A stretch of DNA of 64,000 bases. Source: Bifidobacterium sp. ESL0790 (lineage in GTDB: Bacteria; Actinomycetota; Actinomycetes; Actinomycetales; Bifidobacteriaceae). The stretch spans positions 186,001 to 250,000 of the forward strand of contig NZ_CP113915.1 in assembly GCF_029395435.1 (NCBI RefSeq). Direction: 5' to 3'. The notes below the pieces were generated by a model that was given only the letters and a program-made list of their open reading frames with translations, did no database searches and was not told the origin of the DNA. A program made the translations under genes and the position numbers. Of this stretch, positions 16,950 to 25,807 are shown one piece after another; positions within the stretch are counted from its first letter, which is position 1, and each line of letters opens with the position of its first letter.

Positions 16950-18239
16950 ATGACTATGAATGTGATTATCGCCGTGGTGGTGCTCGTGCTCATCGCGGCC
17001 GTGCTGATTGGCGGCGGGGCCCTGATGGACCGTTCGCGCAAACGTCGCGTGATGGAGGGCGAGGAGCGCGCCAAGGCCAAGGCCGACAAGAATATCAAGG
17101 CCCGAAAAGCCGCAGAACAGGCCGAATCCGAGGAGTCCGTGAAGGCTGGCGAGACCGCTGGTGACGGCGATAAAGGTTCGGGTGACGAAGGCAAAGCAGG
17201 CAAGGCTGATAAAACCGATGCCGATGAAGCCGAATCGCACGAAGATGAGGGTGACGCCGAAGCTGGTACGCAGGAGGAGACGAAGTCCTCCGGCACCGCG
17301 CTCGAGACCCCGGAATCGGCGACCTCTCGCGTCTCTCGCTTGAAGGCGAAACTGAGCAAATCGTCCAACCCCTTCGGCCGTGCGCTCTTCAATATTTTGG
17401 CCAAGGACCAGCTCTCGCAGTCCGATTGGGAGGACGTCGAGGACACGTTGCTGCTGGCCGACGTGGGCAGCGAGGCCAGCGAGAAACTGGTCGACGAGCT
17501 GCGCAACGACGCCCGCATCACCGGGACCTCGGAGCCCGCGCAGGTTCGCGAGGCCTTGCGTTCCAAGCTCATCGACATGGTCGACTCCCAGCCCGACCGT
17601 GCGCTGAACGCCGACAAGCCCGACGCCCACAAGCCGAGCGTCATCATCATGGTCGGTGTCAACGGCACCGGCAAGACCACGACCGCCGGCAAGCTCGCGC
17701 GTCTCTTCGTGGCCGAGGGCAAGAGCGTGATGCTCGGCGCGGCCGACACCTTCCGCGCCGCCGCGGCCGACCAGCTTGAGACCTGGGGCCAGAAGGTCGG
17801 CGTGCCCGTGGTGCGCAGCGACAAGGAGGGCGCCGACCCGGCCTCCGTGGCGTTCGAGGCCTCCAAGCGCGCCAAGGACGAGGATGTGGACGTGCTCATC
17901 ATCGACACCGCCGGCCGCCTGCAGAACAAGGCGAACCTCATGGACGAGCTGGGCAAGATCCGCCGCGTCACCGAGAAGAACCTGCCGGTCGACGAGGTGC
18001 TGCTGGTGCTCGACGCCACCACCGGCCAGAACGGCATGGCGCAGGCCAAGGTCTTCGCCGACGCGATTGGACTGACGGGCGTGGTGCTTTCGAAGCTCGA
18101 CGGCTCGGCCAAGGGCGGCATCGTGGTCTCGGTGCAGCAGGAGCTCAAGGTCCCGGTCAAGCTGGTCGGCCTGGGCGAAGGCCCCGACGACCTGGCGCCC
18201 TTCGATCCGGCCGGGTTCGTCGACGGCATCCTCGCCTGA
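16950..18239 (+). CDS. ftsY: Signal recognition particle receptor FtsY
   Basis: SRP receptor GTPase of 429 residues that docks ribosome-SRP complexes at the membrane. It has an N-terminal membrane helix (VIIAVVVLVLIAAVLIGGG), a long acidic/charged linker to about residue 120, the N domain, then the G domain: GVNGTGKTTT near 235, DTFRAAAADQLETW, DTAGRLQNKANLMDEL, SKLDGSAKGG and the terminal GEGPDDLAPFDPAGFVDGIL. The membrane anchor is typical of actinobacterial FtsY. I chose ATG at 16950, where the anchor begins. CATAAT lies 9 bp upstream, consistent with a leaderless transcript. Confidence 0.95.
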   Translation: MTMNVIIAVVVLVLIAAVLIGGGALMDRSRKRRVMEGEERAKAKADKNIKARKAAEQAESEESVKAGETAGDGDKGSGDEGKAGKADKTDADEAESHEDEGDAEAGTQEETKSSGTALETPESATSRVSRLKAKLSKSSNPFGRALFNILAKDQLSQSDWEDVEDTLLLADVGSEASEKLVDELRNDARITGTSEPAQVREALRSKLIDMVDSQPDRALNADKPDAHKPSVIIMVGVNGTGKTTTAGKLARLFVAEGKSVMLGAADTFRAAAADQLETWGQKVGVPVVRSDKEGADPASVAFEASKRAKDEDVDVLIIDTAGRLQNKANLMDELGKIRRVTEKNLPVDEVLLVLDATTGQNGMAQAKVFADAIGLTGVVLSKLDGSAKGGIVVSVQQELKVPVKLVGLGEGPDDLAPFDPAGFVDGILA

Positions 18240-18278
18240 GTCTTTACCTCCGGTAGCCCACCAAGGGCGTTAACGTCT

Positions 18279-18317
18279 CAGCCGCGCATCCAACTGGTTC
18301 AAGTTGGTGCGCGGCTG
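18279..18317 (+). terminator. Hairpin after ftsY
   Basis: Arms CAGCCGCGCATCCAACT and AGTTGGTGCGCGGCTG form a 16-17 bp stem with a short loop about 40 bp past the ftsY stop. No clear T-run follows, so it may be a processing or stability hairpin. Confidence 0.7.
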
Positions 18318-18344
18318 TCGCGTATCCACGCTGCCGTCTGAGTT

Positions 18345-18452
18345 GCGTCGTTAAGCAGATTCGCGCCCCTGTTTTTCTGCTTAGCAACGCGCGTTCGCTG
18401 GCGCTCGCGTCAGTAAGCAGATTTTCCGGTCGTATTTTCTGCTTGCCGACGC
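18345..18452. repeat. Pair of AAGCAGA palindromes
   Basis: Two palindromes begin at 18345 and 18407, 62 bp apart. Left arms are GCGTCGTTAAGCAGA and GCGTCAGTAAGCAGA. Right arms are TCTGCTTAGCAACGC and TCTGCTTGCCGACGC. The enclosed sequences differ. Architecture and spacing resemble the other paired palindromes in this window although the sequence is unrelated. Confidence 0.8.
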
Positions 18453-19264
18453 ATGCAAGGCAGGTGTAGGCGCGTCCGTAGGTGAGCGCCATGTTTCGGT
18501 GCGGATGAGGGCAGAGTTGTTGTTGCCGCTTTCTGTGTGAGACCGGTTTGGTAAGCATGATGGTCTCGGGAGATGTCGTCGTGGTGCGGGAGCGGTGGCG
18601 CCTCTTGGTCTACGGCAACATCGCTGTTAATCGGCCGTTCAAAGGTGTGTGGCTGGAGGCGGGTGCTGGCATTGTGCGGGAGGTGCCCGCATAATTGTTG
18701 GTCCGCGCTTCGTGGGGTTCGAAGGCCTGAATTATCACCTGTGGCCATATCTGGAATTTCTCTTACGGCAAACGTTATATGTATTGCGCTTGAAAACAAC
18801 GTGATATAAAGTCCGCTCAATGATGGCACGATTGGTGAGAAACGCCGGACGTCATGTCATTAAAGTATGGCGTAGCTCACATAGATTTTTATCACACAGA
18901 ACCCATTATTTTGTCTAGTGACACCTTTTTCTATATTATGTGACGCGGTAAATGCGATGAATCAAGTAGATAAAACGCTGTAACACCAATGTTTCCGTGG
19001 TGTTGCGCTCCGATGCCGTGCGCCGCAATTCGGAATAAAGCCATTATTTGAAGCAAAAATAACTAGACAAATCCATGTTCTCCATCTGGAAAACTCCGTC
19101 AGAATCATATGCGATTATCTAAAACCGTTGTACACGTGACGTCTGTTAGGCGGACGTCGTATCGAGCACCCGGTGACGGAAAACAGAAGAACGATTTATA
19201 GCCGACGTGCTTTTTTGAAATTTATATAAAACGATAAACGCAAAGGCAACCTGAAGGGCTCGGG
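18453..19264. other. Long AT-rich upstream region of the surface-protein locus
   Basis: No convincing gene over about 800 bp. The part from about 18830 to 19220 is AT-rich, unlike the flanking DNA, and contains several TATA-like boxes (for example CTATATTATG near 18933). It probably holds the promoter and regulatory region for the LPxTG genes that follow. Confidence 0.5.
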
Positions 19265-22200
19265 TTGCGGCAGAAGGTGATTGTGGTGAAAGGAAGAGGT
19301 TTTCTCGGCGCAGCCGACAGACGGTCGCGGACCGTGACCGGGCGCCGCGTCAGGGCGCTCGTCAGGACGGTGCTTGTCATCGCCCTGGCCGTGGTGTGCC
19401 TGCTCGCCTCCAACGTGATTCCTCCCATGCAAAACGGCTTGACGGGCCAGACGATGGCCAGCGCCGCCAACGATCCCTCGTGCGCCACCACCAACGCGGC
19501 GGGTCGGCCGATCGACTGGCGGACCACCGAATGCGCCACCAACCCGGACGGCGCCGTGCGCAAGCCTGCGCTTTACCGTATGCTCGCCACCAACAACAAG
19601 ATCGACACCCTTCGAGACGAGCTGCGCATGGACTTCGTGATGCGTGTGGCCCACGGCGAGATCAACCCGAACGCGGGCACCGACGCGGCCGCGATCGGCA
19701 TGAAGATTCGCTATGACTATGGCGACGGCGGCGTGGGCAGCGACGGGACGGTCTACCCGAACTACAACCACCCCGTCAACTACATGAACACCTATGTCGA
19801 TTCGACAACCGACAGTGGGAAGGCGATCGACAACGCGAACCGCTGGGCGCAGAACCAGGATGAGAACTTCACCATCCCGAAGATCATGCACGCCGGCCTT
19901 TACGACTACGTGACCGTCTCGATTCAGGCCGACATGAACATCAGCGACGAGCCCAACGGCTACTGGACCGCGCAGGACACCAAAGGTGCTGCCTATCGCA
20001 ACGGTCGCTCGTGGATACAGCATGTCTGGGTTGAAGTGGGTCCGCCGGCGACCAATCCATACAACAACTCGATCACCAACGCCGTCAACTCCCAATACCT
20101 CAGCTGGCAAGGCCAAAGCGCCCTGAAGGTCAACGACATCCTCTCCAAATCACCGCTTGTCGGCGACATGGCCGACAGCGAGACGGTGACCGCCTACCCG
20201 GGCTCATGCTACAACATCGACGCCAGGCACGGCTGCGATGTGCCGGCGGCCTGGGTCGGTTTCGATTCTTGGCCGGAGACGTGGTCGTACCGTCAGGCCA
20301 ACTGGGGCATGATGACCGACAAAGGCATCGGCGGCGTCGGCTCGAGCATGGGTGGCTGGCAGCATGATCCGGCCCTCATGGCACCAGGCGTCGCTCCTCC
20401 CAACTCGTTCTTCGTCTCGTGGTACAACCCGGCCCTGGGCCTCAATGCCAATAACCCTTGCTATCAGGTCACCGGATTCAAGTACCAGTGGATCGGCCTG
20501 CAAGACAACAAGTGGGTGCCGGTCGACGCGCTGACGCCCAAGGCCCAGACCGTCTCCAATATGCCGGCCGTGGGTGCCTACCCGAACAGCAGCGCTTTCA
20601 CCACAGCCATGTGGAAGGGCAATACGCTCGACTGGGTCAATACTTACGAGAAAATCGACAGCGTCACCGCCTTCAACAGCGTTGCCGATTACAACGGCAA
20701 CCCGACCCCTGGCAAGCTCATCGTCCAGGACGCGGGCAACGGCAAGGTGGCGCAGAGCGCGGACGGCAGCATCAACTTCAAGCAGGCCAAGGACCAGCAG
20801 GGGCTTGACGGCTATTTCAAGCTGGTCACCTGGCCCATCGTCAACCAGCAGTGCACCGTCAGCGACCCGGTGCGCAACCCCGCCCCCTCCACCGAAGGCA
20901 TCGACGATCAGATGGCCGCCACCGACCAGGCCGCCGTGCAGCAGCAGATCGACAAGGGCTGGACGCTCGACACGGCTTTCTACGACTTCGACATCGCGCG
21001 CCCGGACGCGCCTACGATCGACAAGTTCAATGGCTATTCCGACCCCGCGCACCGCACGGTGACCGGCGAGGGCACCCCCGGCTATCTCGTCACCGTCTAC
21101 GCGGAGGACCCGGCCAAACCCATCGACCCGGCCGACCCCGACAACCTCAACACCAAGGGCCGCGAGATCGGCACGGTGGAGGCCGACCCGACGACCGGCA
21201 AGTGGACCATCGAGGACCCGAAGTCCATCGACATCAGCTCCCAGTATTCGGTGCGGTACCACGCCTGGCAGTCCGACAAAAGCCCGATCCACGTCACCTC
21301 GATCTTCTCCAACATCGCCACCGCGCGCTTCCAGCTGAGCATGAACTCGAACCCCGAGATCCAGCAGGTCTACGCGCCGCACAGCGTGATGGCGAAAAGC
21401 GGGCCGAACGCGGGCAAGACCAGCCTGGAGGTGGACGGCAAGACGCCCAAGGTGAAGATCAGGGGGACCATCCACTCGGCCAACCATGCGGATGACAAGT
21501 TCAGTCTCTATGCCGTGCCGCAGACCCAGCTGGCCTCGGCCACGACGCCCGACGTCGATCCGGGCGAGGCCGATGATCCGAGCGTGGCCCCCAACGGATT
21601 GCGCGTGCCCGACGAGAAGTACAAGATCGGTGACCTCGCCTCCGACTGCAAGACCTCCGACGTGACCCAGATTGCCGGCACCGGCACGAATCCCAACACC
21701 AACCCGGCGCGTTGGAAGGAGAACTGGTCGTGCACCATCGACCCGTCGCGCTTCCCGACCGAGGCCAACCCGAAGGGCAGCGTGATCTACTCGATCTACG
21801 CGGTGCTGCAAGACACCCAGGGCGGCAAACCCGCCATCGGGCGCGCGGTCAACCAGGTCATCGACATGGTGCCCCCGATCGTCAAGGTCACCTCCGTCAC
21901 CCGTTTCGGTGGTGTGCAGGGGACCGTCGAGGTGCCGGAATCGCCTACCTCGCCCGAGATTCCATCGGTCAGTGGGTTCGCCGGTGGTGGTGGCGAGAAA
22001 GTCACCGTCACCTGGCCCAACGGCACGCAGTCCACGACCACGACTAAGGCCAACTCCAATGGCGCCTGGCGGATCGACATACCTGCCGCGATGCCCACGG
22101 GCGACCTGAAGGTCACCGCGAACGACAGGGCGGCGGTGCTGGAACTCAAATACAACATCAATTCGTTGGATGAGGACCTGCCGCTGGGCAATGGCAACGA

Positions 22201-22387
22201 GTCGGACCTGGTCTCGGCCCGGCTCACGGAGCCGATACCGGCCAACGAACTGCCCTTCACCGGGGCGGGGCGCTGGTGGATTGTGGCCGCGATGATCGTG
22301 GCCGCGGTGGTCGTGCTGAGCGTCGCCGGATATGTGTGGCTCAGGGGCATCAAGGAGAAGGCCGGGGCTCGCCATGCGCGGCACTAG
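19265..22387 (+). CDS. Large LPxTG-anchored surface protein
   Basis: Cell-wall protein of 1040 residues. A basic N-terminus and long hydrophobic stretch (VRTVLVIALAVVCLLASNV) form the signal peptide. The ectodomain has no domain I can name with confidence; the C-terminal half has beta-rich, Ig-like repeats (for example GTPGYLVTVYAEDP and GGGGEKVTVTWPNGTQS). The sorting signal is LPFTG at 996-1000, a hydrophobic helix and a basic tail, the form often used by pilin-type sortases. The TTG start is supported by GAAGGG upstream; GTG codons at 19277 and 19283 are alternatives. It precedes a shorter LPxTG pilin-like gene by about 140 bp, suggesting ancillary or tip protein plus shaft. Confidence 0.85.
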   Translation: MRQKVIVVKGRGFLGAADRRSRTVTGRRVRALVRTVLVIALAVVCLLASNVIPPMQNGLTGQTMASAANDPSCATTNAAGRPIDWRTTECATNPDGAVRKPALYRMLATNNKIDTLRDELRMDFVMRVAHGEINPNAGTDAAAIGMKIRYDYGDGGVGSDGTVYPNYNHPVNYMNTYVDSTTDSGKAIDNANRWAQNQDENFTIPKIMHAGLYDYVTVSIQADMNISDEPNGYWTAQDTKGAAYRNGRSWIQHVWVEVGPPATNPYNNSITNAVNSQYLSWQGQSALKVNDILSKSPLVGDMADSETVTAYPGSCYNIDARHGCDVPAAWVGFDSWPETWSYRQANWGMMTDKGIGGVGSSMGGWQHDPALMAPGVAPPNSFFVSWYNPALGLNANNPCYQVTGFKYQWIGLQDNKWVPVDALTPKAQTVSNMPAVGAYPNSSAFTTAMWKGNTLDWVNTYEKIDSVTAFNSVADYNGNPTPGKLIVQDAGNGKVAQSADGSINFKQAKDQQGLDGYFKLVTWPIVNQQCTVSDPVRNPAPSTEGIDDQMAATDQAAVQQQIDKGWTLDTAFYDFDIARPDAPTIDKFNGYSDPAHRTVTGEGTPGYLVTVYAEDPAKPIDPADPDNLNTKGREIGTVEADPTTGKWTIEDPKSIDISSQYSVRYHAWQSDKSPIHVTSIFSNIATARFQLSMNSNPEIQQVYAPHSVMAKSGPNAGKTSLEVDGKTPKVKIRGTIHSANHADDKFSLYAVPQTQLASATTPDVDPGEADDPSVAPNGLRVPDEKYKIGDLASDCKTSDVTQIAGTGTNPNTNPARWKENWSCTIDPSRFPTEANPKGSVIYSIYAVLQDTQGGKPAIGRAVNQVIDMVPPIVKVTSVTRFGGVQGTVEVPESPTSPEIPSVSGFAGGGGEKVTVTWPNGTQSTTTTKANSNGAWRIDIPAAMPTGDLKVTANDRAAVLELKYNINSLDEDLPLGNGNESDLVSARLTEPIPANELPFTGAGRWWIVAAMIVAAVVVLSVAGYVWLRGIKEKAGARHARH

Positions 22388-22529
22388 CCGGGGCGCGGCA
22401 CAAATAATCAAAAATAACTGAATATATCAATAAATACTAAAAATTTGGCCTGACGGAATATCCGCACCGGAAACACCCCGGGCCCGCAACAGAAAACCAC
22501 TCATCTCGAGGAAAGAAAGAAACAGGTAC

Positions 22530-24425
22530 ATGAGTTTCCACATCAACATGCACAAGCTCGCCGGGGTGGCCCTCGCCACCGCGACGCTGCTGGCGCTGGC
22601 CCCCATGGGCGTGGCGAACGCCGCCGACGCGTCGATCGCCGTGCCGACCGCTGCCGACGAGACCATCACGGTCAAGCTCGGCGACAAGTCCGTGACCCAC
22701 GGAATCGAAGCCGACGCGAACAACATGAAGAACCACTCCTTCAAGGCCCTGCGCGTGGGCACCTACGGCCACGCCGTGGGCGACGCCGAGACCAAGACGC
22801 TCTCGTCCGTCTCCGTGGCCACCGATTCCGCGGTGCTCGCCGACGCCGAGACGGCGCTGAAGTCCGTCACCGGCGCGGACGCGGCCGAAGGCTATGCGGG
22901 CAACCCGATCGGCGAGGTCGCCTCGAAGTGGCTGGGCTACTCTAGCTCCGCGGCCGCCGCCACGAACGGCGACACGACCTCCAACTCCGGCGACGCCGAC
23001 AACGCCTGGGGCAGCAAGGGCAATCTGCGCAAGTTCGTCAGCGCGCTGGCCAAGCAGCCCGGCTTCAAGGCCTCCATCACCGGTTCCTCCCACACCGCAA
23101 CGGCCAACGCCGAGGGCACCGAGGCCAAGTTCACCAACCTCGAGCCCGGCATGTACGTGATCGAGGACGTGACCGCGGCCTCCGCCGGCGCCCCGAACGC
23201 CAAGAACTCCATCCCCATGTTCGTGGGCACCGCCATCACCGTCGGCAACGTCACCTACGACAAGATTGACGGCCAGACCCTGGGCGAGATCGTGATGAAG
23301 AATGACGACCAGCCCTCCGTGGCCAAGACCATCGACGGCTCGAAGGACAACGATCCCTCCATCGGCGGCACGATGCACTACGTGCTCAGCAGCAAGGTGC
23401 CGCTGACCACCGGCTATGACCACTACATCTTCACCATGATCGACCGCCCGCTCCAGGACGGCCTGACCTACGTCGATGGCTCCGTGAACATCACCGTCAA
23501 CGGCGTGAAGCTGGAGTCGAGCGACTACACGGTCAACGCGGTGAAGTCCGCGGACGGCGTCTCCACCGCCTACGTGGTCTTCGATCTCTCCCCCTCGATC
23601 CGCGCGCAGAAGTACCAGGACGCGATCAAGGTCACCTATGCGATGAAGGTCAACGACAACGCCGCCGGCGGCGCCCTCAGGAACGGCGCGTCCCTCGGCT
23701 TCTCCAACGACACCAACAACCAGCCTTCCAAGGATTCCGCCGACGTCTCCGTCGACCCGACGAGCCACAAGCCCGTCGTGACCAACGGTGGCGACAACGG
23801 CTCCGTGGCCTCCACGTCCGACTCCGACTCCGGAAGCAACGTGGCCACCTACTTCCGCTCCTTCGACATCCTCAAGAAGTCCAAGGCCAACGACAAGGCC
23901 ATCGCCGGCGCCAAGTTCGAGGTGACGGACGAGTCCGGCGCGGCCGTCAAGTTCCGCAAGCTCGACGACGGCTCCTACAAGAAGGCCGCCGACCAGACCT
24001 CCACCGACACCAGCTACGCCACCACCACGCTCGCCGTCTCCAGCGCCGCGGGCGCCGAGGGCAAGCTCAAGGTCGACGGCCTCAAGGGCGGCACCTATAC
24101 CGTCAACGAGACTGAGGCGCCCAACGGCTTCTCCGCCACCTTCAAGCCCAGCTTCACGGTCACCCTGAGCGGTGCCGCGGCTTCGGGCGAGGCGGCCGCC
24201 ACCTCGATGGTCTCCAACACGGGTGACTCCTGGGGCCTGGTCTCGGCCCGCAAGGACGCCGTGACCGCCACCGCGGCCAACGCCATCGTGGTCTACAACG
24301 TCAACTCCGTCTCGCAGCTGCCGTTGACCGGTGGCGCGGGCGTGATCTTGGCGCTGCTGGTCATCGTGGCGCTGATGGTCATCACTGCCGCCCTGATCAT
24401 CACCCGTCGTCGCCTCAACGCGTGA
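22530..24425 (+). CDS. Major pilin-like LPxTG protein
   Basis: Protein of 631 residues with a signal peptide (to about ANA, residue 31), a fimbrial D2-type isopeptide-forming domain (YVLSSKVPLTTGYDHYIFTM, DGLTYVDGSVNITVNG), a second domain starting FDILKKSKAN, an E-box YTVNETEAPNGF near 530 and the sorting signal LPLTG at 597-601. The usual YPKN pilin motif is absent; EIVMKND (K257) sits at the corresponding place before the D2 domain and could supply the lysine. Very high GC and strongly biased codons suggest high expression. A terminator follows. No sortase gene is visible on either side, which is unusual for pilus loci. Confidence 0.88.
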   Translation: MSFHINMHKLAGVALATATLLALAPMGVANAADASIAVPTAADETITVKLGDKSVTHGIEADANNMKNHSFKALRVGTYGHAVGDAETKTLSSVSVATDSAVLADAETALKSVTGADAAEGYAGNPIGEVASKWLGYSSSAAAATNGDTTSNSGDADNAWGSKGNLRKFVSALAKQPGFKASITGSSHTATANAEGTEAKFTNLEPGMYVIEDVTAASAGAPNAKNSIPMFVGTAITVGNVTYDKIDGQTLGEIVMKNDDQPSVAKTIDGSKDNDPSIGGTMHYVLSSKVPLTTGYDHYIFTMIDRPLQDGLTYVDGSVNITVNGVKLESSDYTVNAVKSADGVSTAYVVFDLSPSIRAQKYQDAIKVTYAMKVNDNAAGGALRNGASLGFSNDTNNQPSKDSADVSVDPTSHKPVVTNGGDNGSVASTSDSDSGSNVATYFRSFDILKKSKANDKAIAGAKFEVTDESGAAVKFRKLDDGSYKKAADQTSTDTSYATTTLAVSSAAGAEGKLKVDGLKGGTYTVNETEAPNGFSATFKPSFTVTLSGAAASGEAAATSMVSNTGDSWGLVSARKDAVTATAANAIVVYNVNSVSQLPLTGGAGVILALLVIVALMVITAALIITRRRLNA

Positions 24426-24515
24426 GCGTTGGTGACGCTGAGTCGGTTTGGACTGCCTTGGCTATGACGACCATGTCTAAATGACTGCTCGGATAGCCGG
24501 GCAAGGCAACTGGCA

Positions 24516-24565
24516 AACGGTAGGGAACTGAACCAATCCAATAGTTCGGTTTCCTGCCGTTTTTG
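24516..24565 (+). terminator. Rho-independent terminator of the pilin operon
   Basis: AACGGTAGGGAACTGAAC pairs with GTTCGGTTTCCTGCCGTT around a 10-base loop and is followed by TTT. It lies about 90 bp after the pilin stop codon. Confidence 0.85.
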
Positions 24566-24708
24566 TATTTCCTGTTCCAGTGTGCATTGCGCGGATTCCA
24601 TTATCAGTCGCTTTTTCGATGGTATTAAGCATATTAAAATTACGTGGATTAATGTGCGTGAAGCTAAGTTTGCAGTATCAGTGTTGCTTGTAGCGTAGTG
24701 GTTTGCTA

Positions 24709-24722
24709 TTTCGTATACGAAA
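24709..24722. promoter_or_regulatory. Palindromic operator of the first toxin-antitoxin pair
   Basis: TTTCGTATACGAAA is a perfect 14-bp palindrome 40 bp before the toxin-like gene. A second GTATAC follows at about 24736. Ribbon-helix-helix antitoxins commonly autoregulate through such palindromes, so this is a likely operator. Confidence 0.6.
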
Positions 24723-24761
24723 AGATATTCTTTCTGTATACAAAAAGAAAGAGGTGAGGAA

Positions 24762-25058
24762 TTGTCGGTCCTGGTACATCCAAGGGTGTTGCAGAAACGA
24801 CCTTGGCTTGACGAGAAAGAGATTGTCGCGACATGGATGGAAGCCGCGAGAACACTTCCTCGCCAAGGGAATTATGAGCCGGATCAGATGCTGGCTCTCG
24901 GTTGGGATTGGCATGGCAGACTCACTGAGCTGATAGCCTACGCCGGCATGGAGGATGATGAATGGATTATCTTCCATGTGGCACCGGCGAGAAAGAAGTT
25001 CCTCTCCGAGATGGGATTCAGCGACGGGCAGATTCGTCAATTATTGGGAAGGAGATAA
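24762..25058 (+). CDS. Putative toxin of a toxin-antitoxin pair
   Basis: Small protein of 98 residues beginning at TTG after GAGGTGAGG. The fold signature HPRVLQKRPWLDEKEIVATW ... MLALGWDWHGRLTELIAYA ... WIIFHVAP resembles small BrnT/RelE-like proteins found beside DNA-binding antitoxins in actinobacteria. The following gene starts 3 bp after its stop and encodes a ribbon-helix-helix-like protein. The gene order toxin then antitoxin, the short lengths and the upstream palindrome support the call. No catalytic residues can be assigned, so the activity is unproven. Confidence 0.6.
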   Translation: MSVLVHPRVLQKRPWLDEKEIVATWMEAARTLPRQGNYEPDQMLALGWDWHGRLTELIAYAGMEDDEWIIFHVAPARKKFLSEMGFSDGQIRQLLGRR

Positions 25059-25061
25059 CCC

Positions 25062-25349
25062 ATGAAGGACTACAGGGCGAAAGGCGGGGGCGAGGTCACC
25101 GACGAGATGATTGATCAGTGGGACCGCGACGCCGACAATGGGATTTATCATGGCACTCCTGGTGAAGTGAATATCAACAAGCCGCTTGGACGGCCGCCGC
25201 TCTACGAGGAGCCTATGGTTCCGGTGACGTTCCGCATGCCGGGCAGCGAAGCGAATGCGCTTCGCAAGGCCGCAGATAAGCGCGGTGTAAGCTTTGCCGA
25301 CCTCATGCGCGAGGCCTGCCACAGGGAGCTTGGGCGGCAGGTGGCTTAG
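25062..25349 (+). CDS. Ribbon-helix-helix-like antitoxin
   Basis: Protein of 95 residues. The N-terminal half is charged (DEMIDQWDRDADNGIYHG) as in BrnA-type antitoxins, and the C-terminal half PVTFRMPGSEANALRKAADK ... SFADLMREAC looks like a beta-helix-helix DNA-binding unit. It starts 3 bp after the toxin-like stop and is surely co-transcribed. It should neutralise the toxin and repress the pair through the palindrome at 24709. Confidence 0.65.
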   Translation: MKDYRAKGGGEVTDEMIDQWDRDADNGIYHGTPGEVNINKPLGRPPLYEEPMVPVTFRMPGSEANALRKAADKRGVSFADLMREACHRELGRQVA

Positions 25350-25362
25350 GGCTACATAAGAA

Positions 25363-25392
25363 AAGGTTTCCGACGATAACGCCGGAAACCTT
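25363..25392 (-). terminator. Terminator downstream of tRNA-Ala
   Basis: AAGGTTTCCG and CGGAAACCTT arms form a 10-bp stem. Read on the minus strand it follows the tRNA 3' end and is trailed by TTTTCTT. It may also stop the toxin-antitoxin mRNA from the other side. Confidence 0.75.
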
Positions 25393-25397
25393 GGTTG

Positions 25398-25470
25398 TGG
25401 AGCTGATGGTAATCGAAACCACGACCTCTTCGATGCGAACGAAGCGCTCTACCAACTGAGCTACAGCCCC
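25398..25470 (-). tRNA. tRNA-Ala (CGC)
   Basis: A 73-nt cloverleaf on the minus strand. Acceptor stem GGGGCTG pairs with CAGCTCC, the D arm contains TAGCTCAGTTGGTAGAGC and the anticodon arm CTTCG-TTCGCAT-CGAAG gives anticodon CGC. CCA is not encoded. The toxin-antitoxin pair ends about 50 bp from its 3' end. Confidence 0.93.
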
Positions 25471-25659
25471 ATGTGTTCAAGCGAGCAACTCGCTTAAGAC
25501 AACATTACGAAGTTTAGTACAACCCCAGCCCAAGCACAATTCGGCGGGTTGAGCGACGTGGCGGGCTTTACAGTCTTGCCGTACTGCCATCCGACACTGT
25601 CTGCCACGCTGCCTATCCCCATGCTGTCGGTGCCCAATCCCGTCCAACTATCGGACTTT

Positions 25660-25768
25660 GCGCCATAAATAAGCCACTCACCTCAACTCAGTGGCTCATT
25701 TATGGCGGGAAAAATAAAAGCGCCATAAATAAGCCGCTTACCGCGACTCAGCGGCCTTTTTATGGCAC
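25660..25768. repeat. Pair of CGCCAT-type palindromic repeats
   Basis: Two palindromes start at 25660 and 25720, exactly 60 bp apart. The left arms are both GCGCCATAAATAAGCC. The right arms are TGGCTCATTTATGGCGG and GCGGCCTTTTTATGGCAC. They lie in the 337-bp gap between tRNA-Ala and the SorC gene, which has no visible gene. Confidence 0.9.
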
Positions 25769-25807
25769 AACCGGAATTTTGGCGGCCGGAGGGGAGAGGG
25801 CGGCAGC

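Noticed and set aside
18573-18809. 78-codon plus-strand frame upstream of the surface proteins
   Set aside because: Cys/Trp-rich composition, no domain and no homologous pattern; most likely chance.
20204-22411. 735-codon minus-strand frame
   Set aside because: Antisense to the LPxTG protein; the composition (Arg/Gly/Val/His) is that of a GC-rich mirror frame.
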